DNA from: Sphingopyxis sp. HIX
GTDB lineage: Bacteria; Pseudomonadota; Alphaproteobacteria; Sphingomonadales; Sphingomonadaceae
Direction: 5' to 3'
DNA: 64,000 bases
NCBI RefSeq assembly: GCF_001468285.1
Contig: NZ_LNSB01000030.1
Coordinates: forward strand, 1 to 64,000
Shown here piece after piece: positions 52,407 through 61,304 of this stretch (its first letter is position 1; each line of letters begins with the position of its first letter). The notes under the pieces are model-generated. The model had not been told where the DNA came from and searched no databases. It saw only the letters and a list, made by a program, of their open reading frames with translations. The position numbers were made by a program, and so were the translations under genes.

Positions 52407-52703
52407 TCAGATCACCCAGTCGCCGGCCGCGGGATCGGCGGGTTTCAACGTCAGGTCGGGACGCACGGTCGGGCCCAATGCGCGGATGCGGTCCTTGATA
52501 TGCGCGGGGCGCGGACCCTCGGCGGTCGCTTCGCCCGCGATGATGTAGGGCGCGTTGACGCGGCGCGCGGCTTCCTCGACCGCGAGGATCGCCTCGCCCG
52601 CTTCGCCGACGTCGGCGGCGTCCTCGATGTGCAGCGACCAGTCGGCGCCGGTCCACCAGGTGACGAAACCCGTTTTCAGGTCGTTGCCCGTGAGCAATTT
52701 CAT
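52407..52703 (-). CDS. DUF2849 protein of the cys operon
   Basis: 98 residues, DUF2849 family: KLLTGNDLKTGFVTWWTGADW at its start and APYIIAGEATAEGPRPAHIKD within. Always found between a siroheme-type methyltransferase gene and cysI in alphaproteobacteria, to my knowledge. It probably assists sulfite reduction. ATG overlaps the methyltransferase stop (ATGA). Confidence 0.88.
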   Translation of the reverse strand: MKLLTGNDLKTGFVTWWTGADWSLHIEDAADVGEAGEAILAVEEAARRVNAPYIIAGEATAEGPRPAHIKDRIRALGPTVRPDLTLKPADPAAGDWVI

Positions 52704-53509
52704 GTGAAGTCCCTTATATTTTCCATGTCTTGCGCGACGCCCGGCGCGCCGAGGCAGTCGAGCGCATCGGCGCGCGCCGCAACCTTGCCGACGATGATCA
52801 GCGCCGGGCTCGCGACTTTCTCGCGCGCGACGAGGTCGCCGAGGTCGGTGAGCAGGGTGCGGAGCACGCGGGCGTCGGCGGTGGTGCCGCGCTCGACCAC
52901 CGCAACCGGCAGATCGGGCGAAACGCCGTCGGCGATCAGCTTGTCGGCGATGGCGCTGGCGGTCGCGAGGCCCATGTAGATGACGAGCGTGCGGCCATGC
53001 CCCGCGAGCCCCGACCAGTCCTGGTCGGTCAGGTCCTTGCACTGGCCCGCGACGAAGCTGACCGCGCTGGCGTCTTCGCGGTGGGTGAGGGGCAGGCCCG
53101 CCTGCGCGGCGCAGCCCGCCGCGGCGGTGATGCCGGGGACGACTTCGCAGGCGACGCCGGCTTCGCGCGCCGCATCGAGTTCCTCGCCGCCGCGCCCGAA
53201 AATGAAGGGGTCGCCGCCCTTCAGTCGGACGACCTGCTTGCCCGCCAGCGTCTCGCGCACGAGCAGTTCGTTGATCAGCTCCTGCTTCATCGTGTGGCGG
53301 CTGCGCTGCTTGGCGACCGAAATCCGTTCGACATGCGCCGGGATCAGCGCGAGCACGCCGTCGCCGACCAGCCCGTCGTGCACGACGAGGTCGGCGCTGG
53401 CAAGCAGCCGCGCGGCGCGCAGGGTCAGCAGGTCGGGATCGCCCGGACCGGCGCCGACGAGCCACAATTTGCCCGGAGAAGGGAGACTCTTTTCCATGTT
53501 TCGGAACAT
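52700..53509 (-). CDS. cobA: Uroporphyrinogen-III C-methyltransferase
   Basis: 269 residues. It adds two methyl groups to uroporphyrinogen III, the first step to siroheme needed by CysI. WLVGAGPGDPDLLTLRAAR, HDGLVG, RLKGGDPFIFGRGGEE and VVPGITAA are the family signatures. It lacks the CysG dehydrogenase/chelatase part, so siroheme must be finished by another enzyme. Starts at ATG 53509 or 53497 are possible; the 16-bp palindrome CATGTTTCGGAACATG spans both. First gene of the sulfate-reduction operon. Confidence 0.93.
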   Translation of the reverse strand: MFRNMEKSLPSPGKLWLVGAGPGDPDLLTLRAARLLASADLVVHDGLVGDGVLALIPAHVERISVAKQRSRHTMKQELINELLVRETLAGKQVVRLKGGDPFIFGRGGEELDAAREAGVACEVVPGITAAAGCAAQAGLPLTHREDASAVSFVAGQCKDLTDQDWSGLAGHGRTLVIYMGLATASAIADKLIADGVSPDLPVAVVERGTTADARVLRTLLTDLGDLVAREKVASPALIIVGKVAARADALDCLGAPGVAQDMENIRDFT

Positions 53510-53582
53510 GGTTGGTGCGCCCTGAAAGCGCAAAGCAGGCTTTATTGACGGGGGTGAAGGTAAAATTGCGGGCGGGGACGCC

Positions 53583-55037
53583 CTACCGTTTGTCCCGCAC
53601 CAGCGGCAGCGGTTCGCTGTCCTTGTCGATGTCGCGCAAGCCCACGCCGATCGAGCCGCGCGTCGCCTCGCATTCGCTGCTCGCGACCGGATAGGCGCAA
53701 TAGTCGGCAGCATAGAAGGCGCTCGGCCGGTGGTTGCCCGACAGGCCGATGCCGCCGAAGGGCGCCGCCGACGACGCACCGTTGGTCGGGCGGTTCCAGT
53801 TGATGACGCCGGCCCGAGCGTTCGCCCAAAACTGGTCGTAAAGCTGCGGCGAACCGCCGATCAGCGCCGCCGACAGGCCGAAGCTGGTATTGTTCGCCTC
53901 GGCGATCGCCGCCTCGAAGCTGTCGACGCGCACGACCTGCAGCAGCGGGCCGAACAATTCGATGTCGGGGCGCTCCGCCATGTCGGTGACGTCGATGATC
54001 CCCGGCGTCAGGAATGGCCGGTCGCGCACCGGGCGCGTCATGTGGCGCACGACATGCCCGCCGTTCGACATCAGGATCAGGAAGCTTTCGGTCAGCCCGT
54101 CGGCGGCCTCGTTATCGATCACCGGCCCCATATAGGGTGCGGGGGCCGCAAAGGGTTCGTCGACGATCAGCCGGTTGGCGAGCCGCCGAACCTCGTCGAC
54201 CAGCCGGTCGGCCATGCTCTCGCGCACGATCAGCCGCCGCGCGTTGGTGCAGCGCTGCCCGGCGCTGAGGAAGGCCGACTGCACCACCAGGATCGCCGCG
54301 GTGTGCAGGTCGGGCGTGTCCCACACCACGACCGGATTGTTGCCCCCCATTTCGAGCGCCAGGATCTTGTCGGGCCGGTTCGCGAACTGGCGGTTGAGCG
54401 CGAGCCCGGTGCGCGCCGAGCCGGTGAACAGCAAGCCGTCGATCCCCGGATGCCCCGCGAGCGCCTTGCCCTCGTCGGGGCCGCCGATCACCAGCCGCAG
54501 CACCTCCTTGGGCACCCCTGCGGCCTGGAACAGGTCGACCAGCATCGCGCCCGTCGCTGGGGTCTTTTCCGACGGCTTGAACGCCACCGAATTGCCCGCG
54601 ATCAGCGCCGGGACGATATGGCCGCCCGGCAGGTGCGCCGGGAAATTATAGGGGCCCAGCACCGCGAGCAGCCCGTGCGGCTTGTGGCGCACCGCGTTGC
54701 GCAGCCCCATCGCGCCCTCGATCCGGCGGTTCGAGGTGCGCTCCGAATAGGCGTTGATCGAGATATCGACCTTGTTCGCGACCGATTCCACCTCGGTGCG
54801 CGCTTCCCAGAGCGGCTTGCCGGTCTCGCGCGAGATCAGCGTCGCCAGCGTCTCGGCCTCGGCCTTCACCCGGTCGGCGAAGCGGCGCATCGTCTCGGTG
54901 CGGAAAGTGAGGGGCTTTGCCGCCCATTCGGGCCAGGCGCGGCGGCCGATCTCGACCTCGTGGTCGACGTCGCTGATCGCGCGGCGCCAGACTTCGGTGC
55001 CCGTGGCGGGATCGTGCGAAACCAGTTCGGCGGTCAT
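53583..55037 (-). CDS. astD: N-succinylglutamate 5-semialdehyde dehydrogenase
   Basis: 484 residues of the aldehyde dehydrogenase superfamily. The AstD-type landmarks are GPYNFPAHLPGGHIVPALIA, LEMGGNNP with the general-base Glu, AGQRCTNARR with catalytic Cys, and NWNRPTNGASSAAPFGGIGL in part. It oxidises succinylglutamate semialdehyde in the arginine succinyltransferase pathway. The other ast genes are not adjacent here. Its promoter lies in the 55038-55180 gap, divergent from the hydrolase. Confidence 0.92.
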   Translation of the reverse strand: MTAELVSHDPATGTEVWRRAISDVDHEVEIGRRAWPEWAAKPLTFRTETMRRFADRVKAEAETLATLISRETGKPLWEARTEVESVANKVDISINAYSERTSNRRIEGAMGLRNAVRHKPHGLLAVLGPYNFPAHLPGGHIVPALIAGNSVAFKPSEKTPATGAMLVDLFQAAGVPKEVLRLVIGGPDEGKALAGHPGIDGLLFTGSARTGLALNRQFANRPDKILALEMGGNNPVVVWDTPDLHTAAILVVQSAFLSAGQRCTNARRLIVRESMADRLVDEVRRLANRLIVDEPFAAPAPYMGPVIDNEAADGLTESFLILMSNGGHVVRHMTRPVRDRPFLTPGIIDVTDMAERPDIELFGPLLQVVRVDSFEAAIAEANNTSFGLSAALIGGSPQLYDQFWANARAGVINWNRPTNGASSAAPFGGIGLSGNHRPSAFYAADYCAYPVASSECEATRGSIGVGLRDIDKDSEPLPLVRDKR

Positions 55038-55180
55038 GACGTCGCCCCGGCGCGGGCGATGATGGGGGACAGTCGCAGCATCGCCCCTGCTCTTATCGGC
55101 GAAAGGTTAACCGGGCAAGCCGAGGTCCCAAGCATCGCTTGCGCGCGCGCCCCGGGTTGGCGATAGATGCGGCGAATCCC

Positions 55181-56116
55181 GTGGGCGGCAGGCACGCAGC
55201 GGGCGCAAGGGGAACCGCGATTTCGGCACGGCAGGATCATCGCGAACGCTGGTGGGACCATTATTGGTGGTCGCCCGACGGCGTGCGCCTGCACGCGCGT
55301 GTCTATGACCCGCCCGAGCCGGTCGAGGCGATGCTGCCGATCCTCTGCCTGCCCGGCCTCGCGCGCAACGCCCGCGATTTCGAGGCGCTGGCGCCGCATC
55401 TCGCCGAGCGCCGCCGCGTCATCGTCGTCGAGTTCCGCGGCCGCGGCGAAAGCGCCTATGCCAAGGATCCGATGACCTATGTCCCGCTATCCTATGTGCA
55501 GGACGTCGTCGCTTTGCTCGACGATCGCGGCATCCAGCGTTTCGCGACGATCGGCACCTCGCTCGGCGGGCTCGTCTCGATGATCCTCGCCGCGACGCAG
55601 CCCGGGCGGCTCGTCGGTGCGGTGCTCAACGACGTCGGGCCCCAGCTCGAGGAGGCGGGGCTCGCGCGCATCCGCGACTATATCGGCACCGGCGGCAGCC
55701 AGCCGACGTGGATCCACGCGGCGCGCGCGGTCGCCGAACTCAACGCTACGGTCTATCCCGATTATGGCATCCACGACTGGCTGCGCCTCACCAAGCGGAC
55801 GCACAAGCTGACCCCCGAGGGGCGCATCGTCACCGATTACGACAAGCAGATCGCGGCGCCGCTCCGCGTCCCGCACGGCGGCGAGGCCGCGGCCGACCTC
55901 TGGCCCGCCTATCGCGCGCTCGGCGCCATCCCGCTGCTGATCCTGCGCGGCGCGCTGTCGGACATCCTCGCGCGCCCGGCCGCCGACAGGATGCTTGCCG
56001 AACTGCCCACCGCGCGGCTCGTCGAGATTCCCGGCGTCGGCCATGCGCCGACGATGGACGAGCCCGAGGCGCTGGCGGCGATCGACGCCTGGGCGGCGGA
56101 GCTGCCCGCGGCGTGA
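55181..56116 (+). CDS. Alpha/beta hydrolase
   Basis: About 311 residues. The fold is seen in YWWSPDGVRLHARVYDPP, LCLPGLARNARDFEALAPHL, the nucleophile elbow IGTSLGGLVSM with Ser, the acid in LRGALSDILA and the His in PGVGHAPTMDEPEA. The substrate is unknown; it is like esterases and haloperoxidase-type hydrolases. The start is uncertain: GTG 55181 is taken, TTG 55139 is the first in frame. The stop overlaps the glycosyltransferase start (GTGA), so the two are coupled. Confidence 0.82.
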   Translation: MGGRHAAGARGTAISARQDHRERWWDHYWWSPDGVRLHARVYDPPEPVEAMLPILCLPGLARNARDFEALAPHLAERRRVIVVEFRGRGESAYAKDPMTYVPLSYVQDVVALLDDRGIQRFATIGTSLGGLVSMILAATQPGRLVGAVLNDVGPQLEEAGLARIRDYIGTGGSQPTWIHAARAVAELNATVYPDYGIHDWLRLTKRTHKLTPEGRIVTDYDKQIAAPLRVPHGGEAAADLWPAYRALGAIPLLILRGALSDILARPAADRMLAELPTARLVEIPGVGHAPTMDEPEALAAIDAWAAELPAA

Positions 56117-57261
56117 GCGACGAGGCGCGTCCGGTCCGCATCCTGCACCTCCATTCGAGCTTCTCGCTCGGCGGCAAGGAAGCCCGCGCGACGCGGCTGA
56201 TGAACCTGATGGGGGCGCGAGCCGAGCATGTGATCCTCTCCGCGGTCCCCGACGCGCTCGGCGCGCGCGATGCGATCGGGCCCGGCATCAAGGTCGATTT
56301 TCCCGGCGAGGCCGCGCCGCCGCTCCACGGCAAGCCGGGCTTGCCGCGCTACCGCGCGCTCGCGCGCTATATGGCGGGGTTCGACCTGCTGCTCAGCTAT
56401 AATTGGGGCTCGATGGATGCGGTGATGGCGCACCGCCTGTTCGCGCGGCGGCGCGGCCTGCCGCCGCTGATCCACCACGAGGACGGCTTCAACGAGGATG
56501 AGAGCGTCCGCCGCAACTGGAAGCGCAACGCCTTCCGCCGCCTCGCGCTGCCGACCGCTGCGGCGCTCGTCGTGCCCTCGACGCTGCTTCAGCGCATCGC
56601 AGCCGACGAATGGCGCGCGGGCGAGCGCGTCCAATTGATCCGCAACGGCATCGACGTCGCCGCCTATGCCGCCGGGCCCAGTGCGCCGATCCCCGGCTTC
56701 GAGCGGCAAGCTGGCGAAGTCGTGATCGGCACCGTCGCGGGGCTGCGCAAGGTCAAGGACCTGCCGCGCCTCGTCCGCGCCGTCGCGCCGCTGCCCGCCA
56801 ATGTCCGCCTCGTGATCGTCGGCGAGGGGCCCGAGCGCGATGCGATCCTCGCCGAGGCGGCGGTGTGCGGCATGGCGGGCCGCCTCGTGATGCCCGGCTT
56901 CATGGCCGAGCCCGCGCGCTGGATCGGCCATTTCGACCTGCTCGCGCTCTCGTCGAAGAGCGAGCAGGCGCCGATCGCAGTGATCGAGGCGATGGCGGCG
57001 GGGCTGCCCGTTGCCAGCCCCGATGTCGGCGATGTCGCTTCGATGGTCTCGACCGAAAACGCGCCCTATGTCGCCGCCGACGAGGCCGGCTTCCGCGCCG
57101 CGCTCGCCGAACTCGCCGCCGATGCCGCGCTCCGCCGCGCGGTGGGCGAGGCGAACCGCCATGCCGCCGCAGAGCGCTTCGACGAATCAACCATGGTCGG
57201 CGCCTATGAAAGCCTCTATGGTCGCGCCTTAGACGGTCGCAGCCTTTTCTCCGGGGAATAG
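56113..57261 (+). CDS. Glycosyltransferase family 4
   Basis: 382 residues from a GTG. A GT-B fold: the N-terminal domain starts RILHLHSSFSLGGKEARATR, and the donor-binding domain has IGTVAGLRKVKDLPRLVRAV, IVGEGPERDAI, VMPGFM, and SSKSEQAPIAVIEAMAAGLPV with the Glu-x7-Glu-like sugar nucleotide site. It transfers a sugar to an unknown acceptor, perhaps an envelope glycan. Coupled to the alpha/beta hydrolase. Confidence 0.88.
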   Translation: MSDEARPVRILHLHSSFSLGGKEARATRLMNLMGARAEHVILSAVPDALGARDAIGPGIKVDFPGEAAPPLHGKPGLPRYRALARYMAGFDLLLSYNWGSMDAVMAHRLFARRRGLPPLIHHEDGFNEDESVRRNWKRNAFRRLALPTAAALVVPSTLLQRIAADEWRAGERVQLIRNGIDVAAYAAGPSAPIPGFERQAGEVVIGTVAGLRKVKDLPRLVRAVAPLPANVRLVIVGEGPERDAILAEAAVCGMAGRLVMPGFMAEPARWIGHFDLLALSSKSEQAPIAVIEAMAAGLPVASPDVGDVASMVSTENAPYVAADEAGFRAALAELAADAALRRAVGEANRHAAAERFDESTMVGAYESLYGRALDGRSLFSGE

Positions 57262-57359
57262 CGCGCGTCCATTGACTTTCATCGCCGCCTTCCGCTTACG
57301 GAAGCGGCAAATGGGGGCCTGAGCGCGAAACGCAGCCGGGCGAGAGAAAGAGGTTCCAC

Positions 57360-58763
57360 GTGTTCAAAGGTTTGAAGCCCATCCTGTATGGCGGCCGCGA
57401 AGTCTGGCCGCTGGTCGAGGGGGGCAAGGGCGTGTCGGCGACCAACCATATGTCGAGCGGCGCCTGGGCCGCCGCGGGCGGAATCGGCACCGTGTCGGCG
57501 GTCAACGCCGACAGCTACGACGCCGAGGGCAAGATCATCCCGCAGATCTACCGCGCGCTGACGCGCCGCGAACGCCATGACGAGCTGATCCAGTACGGCA
57601 TCGACGGCGCGGTCGAACAGGTGAAGCGCGCCTATGACGTCTCGGGCGGCAAGGGCGCGATCAACATCAACGTGCTCTGGGAAATGGGCGGCGCGCAGCA
57701 GATACTCGAGGGCGTGCTCGAACGCACCAAGGGGCTCGTCGCCGGCGTCACCTGCGGCGCGGGCATGCCGTACAAGCTCAGCGAAATCGCGCAGCGCCAC
57801 AATGTCATGTACCTGCCGATCATCAGCTCGGCGCGCGCCTTCCGCGCGCTGTGGAAGCGTGCCTATCACAAGGTCGCCGACCTGCTCGGCGCGGTGGTCT
57901 ACGAGGATCCCTGGCTCGCCGGCGGTCACAACGGCCTGTCGAACGCCGAAGATCCGCTGGTGCCGCAGGACCCCTATCCGCGCGTCAAGGCGCTGCGCGA
58001 GACGATGCGCGCCGAGGGCATCGCCGACAGCGTGCCGATCGTGATGGCGGGCGGCGTCTGGTATCTGCGCGACTGGGACAATTGGATCGACAATCCCGAA
58101 CTCGGCCAGATTGTCTTCCAGTTCGGCACGCGCCCGCTGCTGACCGAGGAAAGCCCGATCCCGCAGCCGTGGAAGGATCGCCTCCGCACCCTCGACGACG
58201 GCGACGTGCTGCTGCATCGCTTCTCGCCCACCGGCTTCTATTCGAGCGCGGTGCGCAACCCGTTCCTCCGCGACCTCGAGGCGCGCTCGGAACGCCAGAT
58301 TCCCTATTCGAAACAGGAAGCGGGCGATCATATCGTCCAGCTCGACGTCGGGGTGAAGGGCAAGAATTTCTGGGTGACCCCGCACGATCGGGCGCGGGCG
58401 CGCGACTGGTTCGCCGAAGGCTATACCGACGCATTGAAGACCCCCGACAACACCGTCGTCTTCGTCACCCCCGACGACAAGGCGATGATCCGCAAGGACC
58501 AGGCCGACTGCATGGGCTGCCTGTCGCACTGCGGCTTTTCGGCGTGGAAGGACCATGACGATTATTCGACCGGCTACCTCGCCGACCCGCGCAGCTTCTG
58601 CATCCAGAAGACGCTGCAGGACATCGCGCATGGCGGCGACGTCGAGCAGAATCTGATGTTCGCGGGCCACGCCGCGTTCAATTTCAAGACCGATCCCTTT
58701 TATTCGAACAACTTCACCCCGACGGTGAAGCAGCTCGTCGACCGGATTCTGACGGGGGATTGA
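57360..58763 (+). CDS. Nitronate-monooxygenase-like flavin enzyme with Cys-rich C-terminal part
   Basis: 467 residues from a GTG, longer than usual for this family. The TIM barrel has GGRGVWPL-like and SGAWAAAGGIGTVSAV segments at the N-terminus, then GVTCGAGMP, YLPIISSARAF and IVMAGGVW, the FMN-binding pattern of nitronate monooxygenase and related NAD(P)H-dependent flavin enzymes. After about residue 330 an extra domain carries DCMGCLSHCGF and later FCIQK: four Cys that could hold an iron-sulphur cluster or zinc. The substrate is unknown. Stands alone with its own promoter region. Confidence 0.85.
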   Translation: MFKGLKPILYGGREVWPLVEGGKGVSATNHMSSGAWAAAGGIGTVSAVNADSYDAEGKIIPQIYRALTRRERHDELIQYGIDGAVEQVKRAYDVSGGKGAININVLWEMGGAQQILEGVLERTKGLVAGVTCGAGMPYKLSEIAQRHNVMYLPIISSARAFRALWKRAYHKVADLLGAVVYEDPWLAGGHNGLSNAEDPLVPQDPYPRVKALRETMRAEGIADSVPIVMAGGVWYLRDWDNWIDNPELGQIVFQFGTRPLLTEESPIPQPWKDRLRTLDDGDVLLHRFSPTGFYSSAVRNPFLRDLEARSERQIPYSKQEAGDHIVQLDVGVKGKNFWVTPHDRARARDWFAEGYTDALKTPDNTVVFVTPDDKAMIRKDQADCMGCLSHCGFSAWKDHDDYSTGYLADPRSFCIQKTLQDIAHGGDVEQNLMFAGHAAFNFKTDPFYSNNFTPTVKQLVDRILTGD

Positions 58764-58787
58764 TCTGCGGGCGTCGGTTATTTGAGT

Positions 58788-58947
58788 CTCGCACAAAGCC
58801 ACGAAGCCACAAAGAAGCTCTCTATTCCGTTCGTGCTGAGCTTGTCGAAGCACCGTTCTTCTTCGACGTTCAAGGATAGAACGGCCCTTCGACAAGCTCA
58901 GGGCGAACGGGGCTAAAAGTCTTTGTGGCTTCGTGGCTTTGTGCGAG
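58788..58947. repeat. Palindromic repeat, family A, copy 2 (core inverted)
   Basis: 160 bp with the same 27-bp terminal inverted repeats as copy 1 (58788-58814 and 58921-58947). The two inner arms are swapped relative to 4696-4859: here the GTGCTGAGCTTGTCGAAGCAC arm is on the left and the CCCTTCGACAAGCTCAGGGC arm on the right. It again lies between two convergent genes. Confidence 0.9.
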
Positions 58948-58965
58948 TCCAATCAGGGGGTGAGA

Positions 58966-59964
58966 TCAGGCCCACCCCTCCAGCACCTGATCGGGCGGTC
59001 GGTGCCCGTCGCTCCACGCGCGGATGTTGGCGATGACCTTTTCGCCCGACGCCTCGCGCCCCTCGATCGTCGCCGAGCCCAGGTGCGGCAGCAGCACGAC
59101 ATTGTCGAGCGCGAGCAGCTCGGGGTCGACCGCGGGTTCGTGCGTATAGACGTCGAGCCCCGCGCCCGCGATGCGCCCGGTCTTGAGCGCCGCGATCAGC
59201 GCGCCCTCGTCGACGATCTCGCCGCGCGCGGTGTTGATCAGATAGGCGGTGGGCTTCATCGCCGCGATGCGCGCCGCGCTGACCATCTCGTGCGTCTCGC
59301 TCGTGTGCGGGCAGTGGATCGTCACCACGTCGCTGATCCGCAGCAGCGTATCGACGCTGGCATGATAGCTCGCGCCCAGTTCCTCTTCGATCGCTTCGGG
59401 AAGCCGCCGCCGGTTGTGGTAATGGATCGACAGGCCGAAGGCGCGCGCGCGCCGCGCGACCGCCAGCCCGATGCGCCCCATGCCGATGATGCCCAGCAAT
59501 TTGCCGCCGACGCGGTGCCCCAGCATCGCGCTCGGCGCCCAGCCTTGCCATTGGCCCGAGCGCATGAGCTTCTCGCCCTCTGCCAGCCGGCGCGGCACCG
59601 AGAGGATCAGCGCCATCGTCATGTCCGCGGTATCCTCGGTGAACACACCCGGCGTGTTCGACACCATGATGCCCTTGGCGCGCGCGGCGGCGAGGTCGAT
59701 ATGGTCGACCCCCGCGCCGAAATTGGCGATCAGCTTCAGCCGATCGCCCGCCGCGGCGATCACCTCGGCGTCGATCTCGTCGGTCACCGTCGGCACGAAC
59801 ACGTCGCAATCGGCGATCGCGGCCTTGAGTTCGTCCTTGCTGAAGGCATGGTCCTGCGCCGACAGCGCGACGTCGAACAATTCGGCCATGCGTGCCTCGA
59901 CATGCGGCATCAGCTGGCGGGTGACGATGACGCGCGGGCGCCGCGGGCGGGATGAATCGGGCAT
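58966..59964 (-). CDS. D-2-hydroxyacid dehydrogenase (glyoxylate/hydroxypyruvate reductase type)
   Basis: 332 residues. NAD(P)-binding GIIGMGRIGLAVARRARAFG, the substrate Arg in NTARGEIVDE, the Glu in THEPAVDPELL and the catalytic His in LLPHLGSAT are all present, and the order is that of GyaR/GhrB-like enzymes. It reduces glyoxylate or hydroxypyruvate, or a related 2-ketoacid. The ATG at 59964 is used; the frame stays open to 60039. Diverges from the SH3-domain gene. Confidence 0.92.
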   Translation of the reverse strand: MPDSSRPRRPRVIVTRQLMPHVEARMAELFDVALSAQDHAFSKDELKAAIADCDVFVPTVTDEIDAEVIAAAGDRLKLIANFGAGVDHIDLAAARAKGIMVSNTPGVFTEDTADMTMALILSVPRRLAEGEKLMRSGQWQGWAPSAMLGHRVGGKLLGIIGMGRIGLAVARRARAFGLSIHYHNRRRLPEAIEEELGASYHASVDTLLRISDVVTIHCPHTSETHEMVSAARIAAMKPTAYLINTARGEIVDEGALIAALKTGRIAGAGLDVYTHEPAVDPELLALDNVVLLPHLGSATIEGREASGEKVIANIRAWSDGHRPPDQVLEGWA

Positions 59965-60090
59965 GGCGCCGATAGAGCGCGCGCGCGCCGGGGGGTCAAG
60001 GGGGCGGTTTGCGCGCAACCTGTGGATGCCGCCGCGCATTGGCTATCGTCGCCGGTTGAAAAAGCGGGACGATTGCGACAAGGATCAGCG

Positions 60091-60549
60091 ATGACCAGCC
60101 GACATTTCGCCGTGATTTTGCTGAGCCTTGCCGTGGTGGGACCGGCAGCGGCGCAGTCCGACCCCGAACTCCCCTATTGGGCCTCGATCAGCGTCGACGA
60201 GGCGCGGATGCGCAAGGGGCCGTCGCCCGACGTGCCCGTGATCTGGGAATATCGCCGCAAGGACCTGCCGGTAAAGGTCGTCGCGCGGCACGAGACCTGG
60301 CGCAAGATCGAGGATCCCGACGGCACGCAGGGCTGGATGGCGGCGCGGCTGCTCAGCCGTACGCGCACCGCGATCGTCGTCGGCGACATCCGCCCGCTGC
60401 GCGAAGCCGCGAGCAGCGCGTCACCCGTCCTCTATCGCGCCGAACCCGGCGTCGTCGGCAAGATCAGCGACTGCGCGAACGGCTGGTGCATGCTCGACGT
60501 CAAGGGGCGTCGCGGCTGGATCGAAACCGATCATATCTGGGGCGATTGA
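60091..60549 (+). CDS. Exported protein with two SH3-like repeats
   Basis: 152 residues. A signal peptide (MTSRHFAVILLSLAVVGPAAA) is followed by two bacterial SH3-like units: ARMRKGPSPDVPVIWEYRRKDLP to GTQGWMAARLL, and ADIRPLREAASSASPV-like to KGRRGWIETDHIWG. Such modules bind peptidoglycan or other envelope ligands. No catalytic domain, so it probably tethers or modulates a wall enzyme. GATCAGCG precedes the ATG; a weak ribosome site. Confidence 0.82.
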   Translation: MTSRHFAVILLSLAVVGPAAAQSDPELPYWASISVDEARMRKGPSPDVPVIWEYRRKDLPVKVVARHETWRKIEDPDGTQGWMAARLLSRTRTAIVVGDIRPLREAASSASPVLYRAEPGVVGKISDCANGWCMLDVKGRRGWIETDHIWGD

Positions 60550-60577
60550 GGGGCGGCTTTCGGGCGGTTGCGGACAT

Positions 60578-60752
60578 CTTAATCCTCCCTGCGGCGAAGC
60601 CGTGGGGAGGGGGACCACCCGCAGGGTGGTGGAGGGGTGCGGGAGGTCATACGCCGAGTTCGGCTGCACGCACCCCTCCACCATGCTTCGCATGGTCCCC
60701 CTCCCCATCGCTTCGCGACAGGGAGGATTAAGTACGTCCGCTCCCCACCCCT
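60578..60752. repeat. Palindromic repeat, family B, full copy
   Basis: CTTAATCCTCCCTG (60578-60591) and CAGGGAGGATTAAG (60719-60732) are exact inverted ends. Inside are GGGGAGGGGGACCA and TGGTCCCCCTCCCC arms and the pair CACCCCTCCACC and GGTGGAGGGGTG. Bases 60733-60752 (to CCCCACCCC) are also shared with the copy at 1-75. It fills the gap between two convergent genes. Confidence 0.88.
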
Positions 60753-60781
60753 AAGCCGCGATTCGCCAAATCCACAGGAAA

Positions 60782-60809
60782 AGGGCCGGACGGCCACCCG
60801 TCCGGCCCT
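60782..60809 (-). terminator. Intrinsic terminator of the RcnB-like gene
   Basis: AGGGCCGGACGG (60782-60793) pairs with CCGTCCGGCCCT (60798-60809) around a 4-base loop. Read on the minus strand the stem is followed by TTTTCC, a normal intrinsic terminator 19 bp after the stop codon. Confidence 0.85.
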
Positions 60810-60827
60810 CCCCATGACCCGCTGGTT

Positions 60828-61304
60828 TTAGCGCCAGCGGAAGTGGTTGCGATAGACCTTGACCACCCGGCCGTTGCGCTCGTTGACGAGCAGCAAGTCG
60901 TTATAGTGGCGGACATAGGTCAGGTTACGGCCCGCGCGCGGCACGCCCCAGCGGCTGTCCCAGGTCGGACGATAGCTCGGCGCGTAATAGTTCGAGCGGA
61001 GCGTCGCGCCGACGCGGAACTGCTGATAGCGGAACGGCGCGCGATAATTCTGGTAGCGCGTGTCGCGGCGCCAGTCGCGCTGGCTGTCGCGCAGGTCGTG
61101 ACGCGCGTCGCGCAGTTCGCGGCGCTCCTCGCGGACGTCGCCGCGGCTGCCGTGGCGCTGGGCGTCGCGCAGCTCGCGCTGCTCTTCGCGGACGTCCTGG
61201 CGATCCTTGCGGATTTCGCGCGTCTGCGCCTGCGCGGCGACGGGCATGGCCGCCGGAACCATCATCGCGGCGATCAGGCCGGCGGTGAGAAATTTGCTCT
61301 TCAT
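60828..61304 (-). CDS. RcnB-family periplasmic protein
   Basis: 158 residues. Signal peptide up to about residue 27 (VAAQAQT), then an Arg/Asp/Glu-rich helical repeat region (REIRKDRQDVREEQRELRDA and similar), and a C-terminal domain ending RHYNDLLLVNERNGRVVKVY in part, the RcnB signature. RcnB modulates nickel/cobalt export in E. coli; in sphingomonads the role is open. The 5' leader can form a hairpin TTCAGTC/GACTGAA around 61318-61357. Confidence 0.85.
   Translation of the reverse strand: MKSKFLTAGLIAAMMVPAAMPVAAQAQTREIRKDRQDVREEQRELRDAQRHGSRGDVREERRELRDARHDLRDSQRDWRRDTRYQNYRAPFRYQQFRVGATLRSNYYAPSYRPTWDSRWGVPRAGRNLTYVRHYNDLLLVNERNGRVVKVYRNHFRWR

Noticed and set aside
57279-58952. 557-codon minus-strand frame opposite the nitronate-monooxygenase-like gene
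   Set aside because: Its product begins inside the palindromic repeat and resembles no family; the plus-strand gene is clear.
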